Of a stretch of 64,000 nucleotides of DNA, positions 60,367 through 64,000 are shown one piece after another (position 1 is the first letter of the stretch; each line of letters opens with the position of its first letter). Source of the DNA: Nymphaea colorata (lineage: Eukaryota; Streptophyta; Magnoliopsida; Nymphaeales; Nymphaeaceae); assembly GCF_008831285.2 (NCBI RefSeq), contig NC_045141.1:18162848-18226847 (forward strand). The letters are read 5' to 3'. Made by a program: the position numbers and the translations under genes. Under the pieces are notes generated by a model. It was given only the letters and a program-made list of their open reading frames with translations. It had not been told where the DNA came from and ran no database searches.

Positions 60367-61594
60367 GACCGCCCTGGCCCACCAAACTCACCCGCCTATT
60401 TTTATTTATTTATATTTATATATATATATATATATAGTTAAGGTGAATGATGTAAAACTAAAAACCTCATAACTAATTTGAAGTTACCGAAATCTAAATA
60501 ATATTAAAAGACGTATCTTTTAAGCAATCCAAATCAGGAAAAGATCATAACGATATGCGAATTTGTTTTTCAAAACGGATGGAAAAGCCAAATTTTTTGA
60601 AAAACCATTTTTCAGAAAACAAATTTTATTACTTTCACCAATAAATGGCAAGCCTCAACGTGACACATATTATTCGAAGCGGGTCATGTACCTATCAGTA
60701 TGGTTAATGATGAAAATGTTTCTTTTTAATAAAAAAAAAAAAAAAAGAAAACAAAAAAATTAAAAGACTAAAAAAGGACATCCTTTTTTTTAAATAATGT
60801 TTAAACTATCCCAAGTCCCTACCCTTTTTTTGAGCCTATGTTTTAGTAGTATTTTTTACCTAAACTCTCTCCCTCCCTCGCTCTCTCTAATTGGTTTAAA
60901 CAAGGGCTAGCAATTTGTTGCTGAAAATGACAATGTAAGTCCGATTCAAGGGCCTTATCAGCGCTAAAGCACAAAATTCTTTTCCATGAAGGTCGGAATT
61001 AGGGTTTCGGTAGAGCATGTGCCCCAAAGGGTTACCCTAAAACTTTAATTTGGTAGTTTGATTTAGGTAAACTTGGGTCTAGTTATACGTGACACTTTTC
61101 ATAAAACTAAATACTCAGTCAACTTGGTCGTTAACTATATATTTAGTGTCTCGTGTCGTAAACAAATTTCTTGCTTTTTTTAAGATACCAATACCAAAAC
61201 TGGATTTGGATATGGGATTGGATACATGATTTTATTGGACACAGGAAACGGTAAAAAAACATGCCCACAAAATGTAAATCCTCGAAATGATATCATGGGT
61301 TTCAGTAACAAAAATTTTAAAGAAAGTCATTTTCATGAATTTCCTGAAAATGAAGGTGGCAACTGTCATTAGCTGGGGTTTAGTCCTCGGACGGCTTCCA
61401 ACAAGGACGTGTCCCCCAACTCCATGTTTGCAAAATTTTCTCTCTCTCTTTTTTTTTCAATCTAAATTCATCCCAATATTTTCATGTCGAAGGCAAACAC
61501 GTCATTTCCTCCGTTTCCAAGAGCTTATTGGTGCGTAACCATCAAGTCAGCAATGCGGCGAGATAAATTCCGCGTCAAAGCGATATTACTTCCT

Positions 61595-61808
61595 GCTCTT
61601 CATTTAGAGCATTCATTTTCATGATCTCTTTTTTTAAGAACTTTTTTATTGCTCTTCATTTATCTCATTCATTTTCATGATCTCTTTTTTTAAGAAGTTA
61701 AGTAATGGAAGTCATTATAAAAACCATTTTTATTGCTTTTCATTTATCTCATTCATTTTCATGATCTCTTTTTTTAAGAACTTAAGTAATGGAAGTCATT
61801 ATAGAAAC
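61595..61808. repeat. three-copy tandem repeat with unequal unit length
   Basis: Units start at 61595, 61651 and 61735 with GCTCTTCATTTA or GCTTTTCATTTA. All share ATTCATTTTCATGATCTC followed by a T run and AAGAA. Units two and three also share TTAAGTAATGGAAGTCATTA; unit one is shorter. Confidence 0.85.
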
Positions 61809-62557
61809 CTGGTAAATTTTATGACTTTCTTTTTACATTCTACAAGTCTCAAGGCATTAGCGGAGCTCCATATAAGCTGGCGTGGCCAATTACCCACGCA
61901 AGCAAAAAAAAAATTATTTATTTTTATATAGATTTTTTACAATTATTTACAAAAACTTTTTATAACAATATTTCATAACCAAAAAATTCTGACTCAGCCG
62001 CTGTTCCAAAGAGTCAGTTTAGTTAAAAATGAGATCCGCAGTTTTTTTAAAAAAAAAGTAATTTAAGTATCTTTTCTTTCTACTCTTTACAAAAAAAAAA
62101 TTTGAATAAAATTATCAATAGCTAGGAGGTAGGGGTATGAATACATAAAGCGGTCAATAATCAGACAATTCACATCGGATGGGTGGCCAATCAACTCCAT
62201 CGTAACAGTAGCACGTGTCGTAAGAAACGTATGTCCTAAGCGCAGATATGAATCCCAATGAAAACAACCTTATAGTGAAGCTCCACCAACCTGCCTTCAA
62301 AACAAAATCATGCCAAGCTTATCACCATCACATGGCTTCTTCTCTTTGGAGAAAGGAGTTTGGTCAATTATGGCAGCTAGGATGTTACAGTCCATGTTCC
62401 TTGATGAGAAGATCAAAATATATATTTATATATATGGCCGCCCTAAAGATTTTTCTGTTTTTTTCTTTGCTTTCCGGCTGTCCATTTCTTCCAACTAATT
62501 CTCAGTCTCAGATGAAAGGAATTGACATGCCCACATTCTTTTACATGTTTATGTGCG

Positions 62558-62568
62558 CCTATATATGG
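62558..62568 (+). promoter_or_regulatory. putative TATA box of CYP84A
   Basis: CCTATATATGG, 62 bases before the ATG. With initiation about 30 bases downstream, the leader would be near 35-40 bases. A second TATA-rich stretch lies further up at about 62419-62435. Confidence 0.45.
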
Positions 62569-62629
62569 GTCTCTGCACCACCACCCATATGACTTGGGAA
62601 GAGTCATACAGCCAAACTGTATATCCGCC

Positions 62630-63532
62630 ATGGCCGCTGATCTTCTCATGCCTTTGGTCTTCCTGTCGTCCCTGGTCTTCCTCCTCCTCGGCTTCCTCAA
62701 GAAGAAGAAGAGGCTGCCCCTTCCCCCTGGCCCCCCCACCTTGCCCCTCATAGGCCACATGCACATCATGGACCAACTCACTCACAGAGGATTGGCCAGG
62801 CTCGCCAACAAGTACGGCGGCATCATGTACCTCAGGCTCGGGTTCATGCCGACGGTCGTCGTTTCGTCGCCGGACGCGGCGAAGGAGGTCCTCAAGGAGC
62901 AGGACGGCGTCTTCTCCAACCGCCCCGCGACGCTCACCATCCGGTACCTGACCTACGGCCTCGCCGACATGGCCTTCGCCAACTACGGGCCGTTCTGGCG
63001 CCAGATGCGGAAGCTCTGCGTCATGAAGCTCTTCAGCCGGAAGCGAGCCGAGTCGTGGGCGTCGGTCCGGCACGAGATCGACGGCCTGATCCGGACACTG
63101 GCAGCCGGCGCCGGCACCACGGTCAACCTCGGCGAGCTCGTGTTCGCCCTCACCAGGAACATCACCTTCAAGGCCGCGTTCGGTTCCGACTTCGATGACG
63201 ACCAGAACGTGTTTCTCTCCATCCTCCAGGAGTTCTCGAAGCTGTTCGGGGCTTTCAACATCGGCGACTTCGTCCCCTGGCTGGACCGCTTCGACCTGCA
63301 GGGCCTGAACAAGAGGCTGGAGAAGGCCCGGGGCTCGCTGGACCGCTTCACTGACAGGATCATAGACGACCATATGGCGAAGGCGAAGGGCAAAGGTGAG
63401 GACGGCTCGGACATGGTGGACGAGCTCCTTGCCTTCCTCGGCGACCAGGCCTCGGCCGGAGCTGAAGACGTTCTCGACGAAAATTCCGCCGCTTTGAAGC
63501 TGACGAGGGAAAACGTCAAGGCAATCGTCATG
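62630..63532 (+). CDS. CYP84A: cytochrome P450 CYP84A (ferulate 5-hydroxylase type), first exon, cut by the window edge
   Basis: ER-anchored monooxygenase that 5-hydroxylates coniferaldehyde and coniferyl alcohol toward syringyl lignin and sinapate esters in angiosperms (family knowledge). This exon gives the first 301 aa. A hydrophobic anchor runs from about 5 to 23, then KKKK and the hinge LPLPPGPPTLPLIG. The CYP84 stretch MDQLTHRGLARLANKYGG follows, then FSNRPATLTIRYLTYG and the C-helix FWRQMRKLCVMKLFSRKRAE. Later come NLGELVFALTRNI, LQEFSKLFGAFNIGDFVPWL, and DMVDELLAF near the end. The exon ends KAIVM before a GTGAAA donor in phase 0, where CYP84 genes have an intron. The I-helix, ExxR and heme-cysteine parts are not in the window, so functionality cannot be judged. 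It is far more GC-rich than everything around it. Confidence 0.93.
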
Positions 63533-64000
63533 GTGAAATTTCTTTCCTTTTCTTTTCTTTTTTTGGGAGTGCAAAAGATCTCGTTATATATCTATCTTCT
63601 TAAATAGAAAATTAATTGCGCTTCATATTTCTTTCATCCATCCCCACGAGATCTAACCATGCACGAATATTAACATGAAGAAGATTCAAGAAAAATGACA
63701 TCACGTCGACATCTTAACAGGTAAAAATATCTCAAACAAAATATTAACATTCCAATATGTTTATGTACATATATATAATTTAATATAGAAACTAGAACAT
63801 ATCTTAATTGAAGTCGGTTTTATGAAAAATGTTGATTCTTTTACTGTTAAAGAATTTGATGTTACAAGTGCATTTCGTTTCTTATTATATATTATGAAAA
63901 CATTGGTAAATTTCAAAAATGTTTGCCTTAATATACATTTCCCATCAAAAACATTCTTAACATAATATCTACAATGTTAGATTGCGTTGAAAGGTTTATG
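63533..64000 (+). other. start of the CYP84A intron
   Basis: AT-rich sequence after the donor at 63533. I find no second exon: none of the expected I-helix coding sequence appears before the window ends. Confidence 0.7.

Larger units (their letters stand above)
56607..62629. other. repeat-rich spacer between the zinc-finger gene and CYP84A
   Basis: No gene is recognised. The first 100 bases, GC-rich, are likely the zinc-finger gene leader and promoter. The remainder is AT-rich and filled with small non-autonomous elements and short tandem duplications listed separately. Long A/T runs are frequent. The 161-codon frame at 57448-57933 crosses a TIR element and is taken as chance. Confidence 0.55.

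Noticed and set aside
62549-63574. 341-codon minus-strand open frame opposite the P450 exon
   Set aside because: It is the antisense of a GC-rich exon, where stops are rare. The plus strand carries clear P450 motifs and the antisense protein shows none.
1-64000. Functional gene cluster linking the six genes
   Set aside because: The enzymes belong to unrelated pathways, orientations are mixed and spacers are kilobases long; nothing suggests co-regulation.

Overview
The window is nuclear chromosomal DNA of a flowering plant. Its genes are split by GT-AG introns, it carries Ty1/copia and other LTR retroelements with initiator-Met-tRNA primer sites, and it holds plant-specific families: a FRO ferric reductase, a MYB-CC regulator, a chloroplast-type PRPP synthetase and a CYP84 (ferulate 5-hydroxylase) P450. 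The sequence does not fix the species. Background is AT-rich; the P450 first exon is strikingly GC-rich.

Layout, left to right. Bases 1-1500 hold exon-like segments of a possible minus-strand gene running off the left edge (weak). A repeat-rich spacer leads to a ferric reduction oxidase gene (+, 8 exons, 6775-14144, 705 aa). After a 2 kb spacer comes a PRMT6-type protein arginine methyltransferase (+, 13 exons, 16198-32780, 415 aa). It is stretched by two antisense LTR elements: a 5.3 kb Ty1/copia copy in intron 9 (21738-27004, target duplication GCATT) and a 2.1 kb non-autonomous LTR element in intron 10 (29249-31396). A PRPP synthetase follows (+, 8 exons, 37144-44409, 411 aa), then a PHR1-like MYB-CC transcription factor (+, 8 exons, 49158-51904, 399 aa). 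Convergent to it is a small DnaJ-type cysteine-rich zinc-finger gene (-, 4 exons, 52436-56606, 142 aa), whose 3.5 kb second intron contains a LINE fragment. A 6 kb repeat-filled spacer precedes the first exon of a CYP84A gene (+, 62630-63532), whose remainder lies beyond the right edge.

In the six main genes every proposed junction keeps reading phase, and the summed exons are a whole number of codons (the P450 exon ends on a codon boundary). That is the main support for the models. The genes are not a cluster: iron reduction, arginine methylation, nucleotide precursor synthesis, phosphate-starvation signalling, plastid protein maintenance and phenylpropanoid hydroxylation are unrelated jobs in ordinary plant gene order. 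I saw no clearly new biological system. The most notable items are the DnaJ-type gene whose first two introns begin inside CT microsatellites, the non-autonomous LTR element with an unexplained GC-rich interior, and the PRPP synthetase whose second exon begins exactly with ATG.
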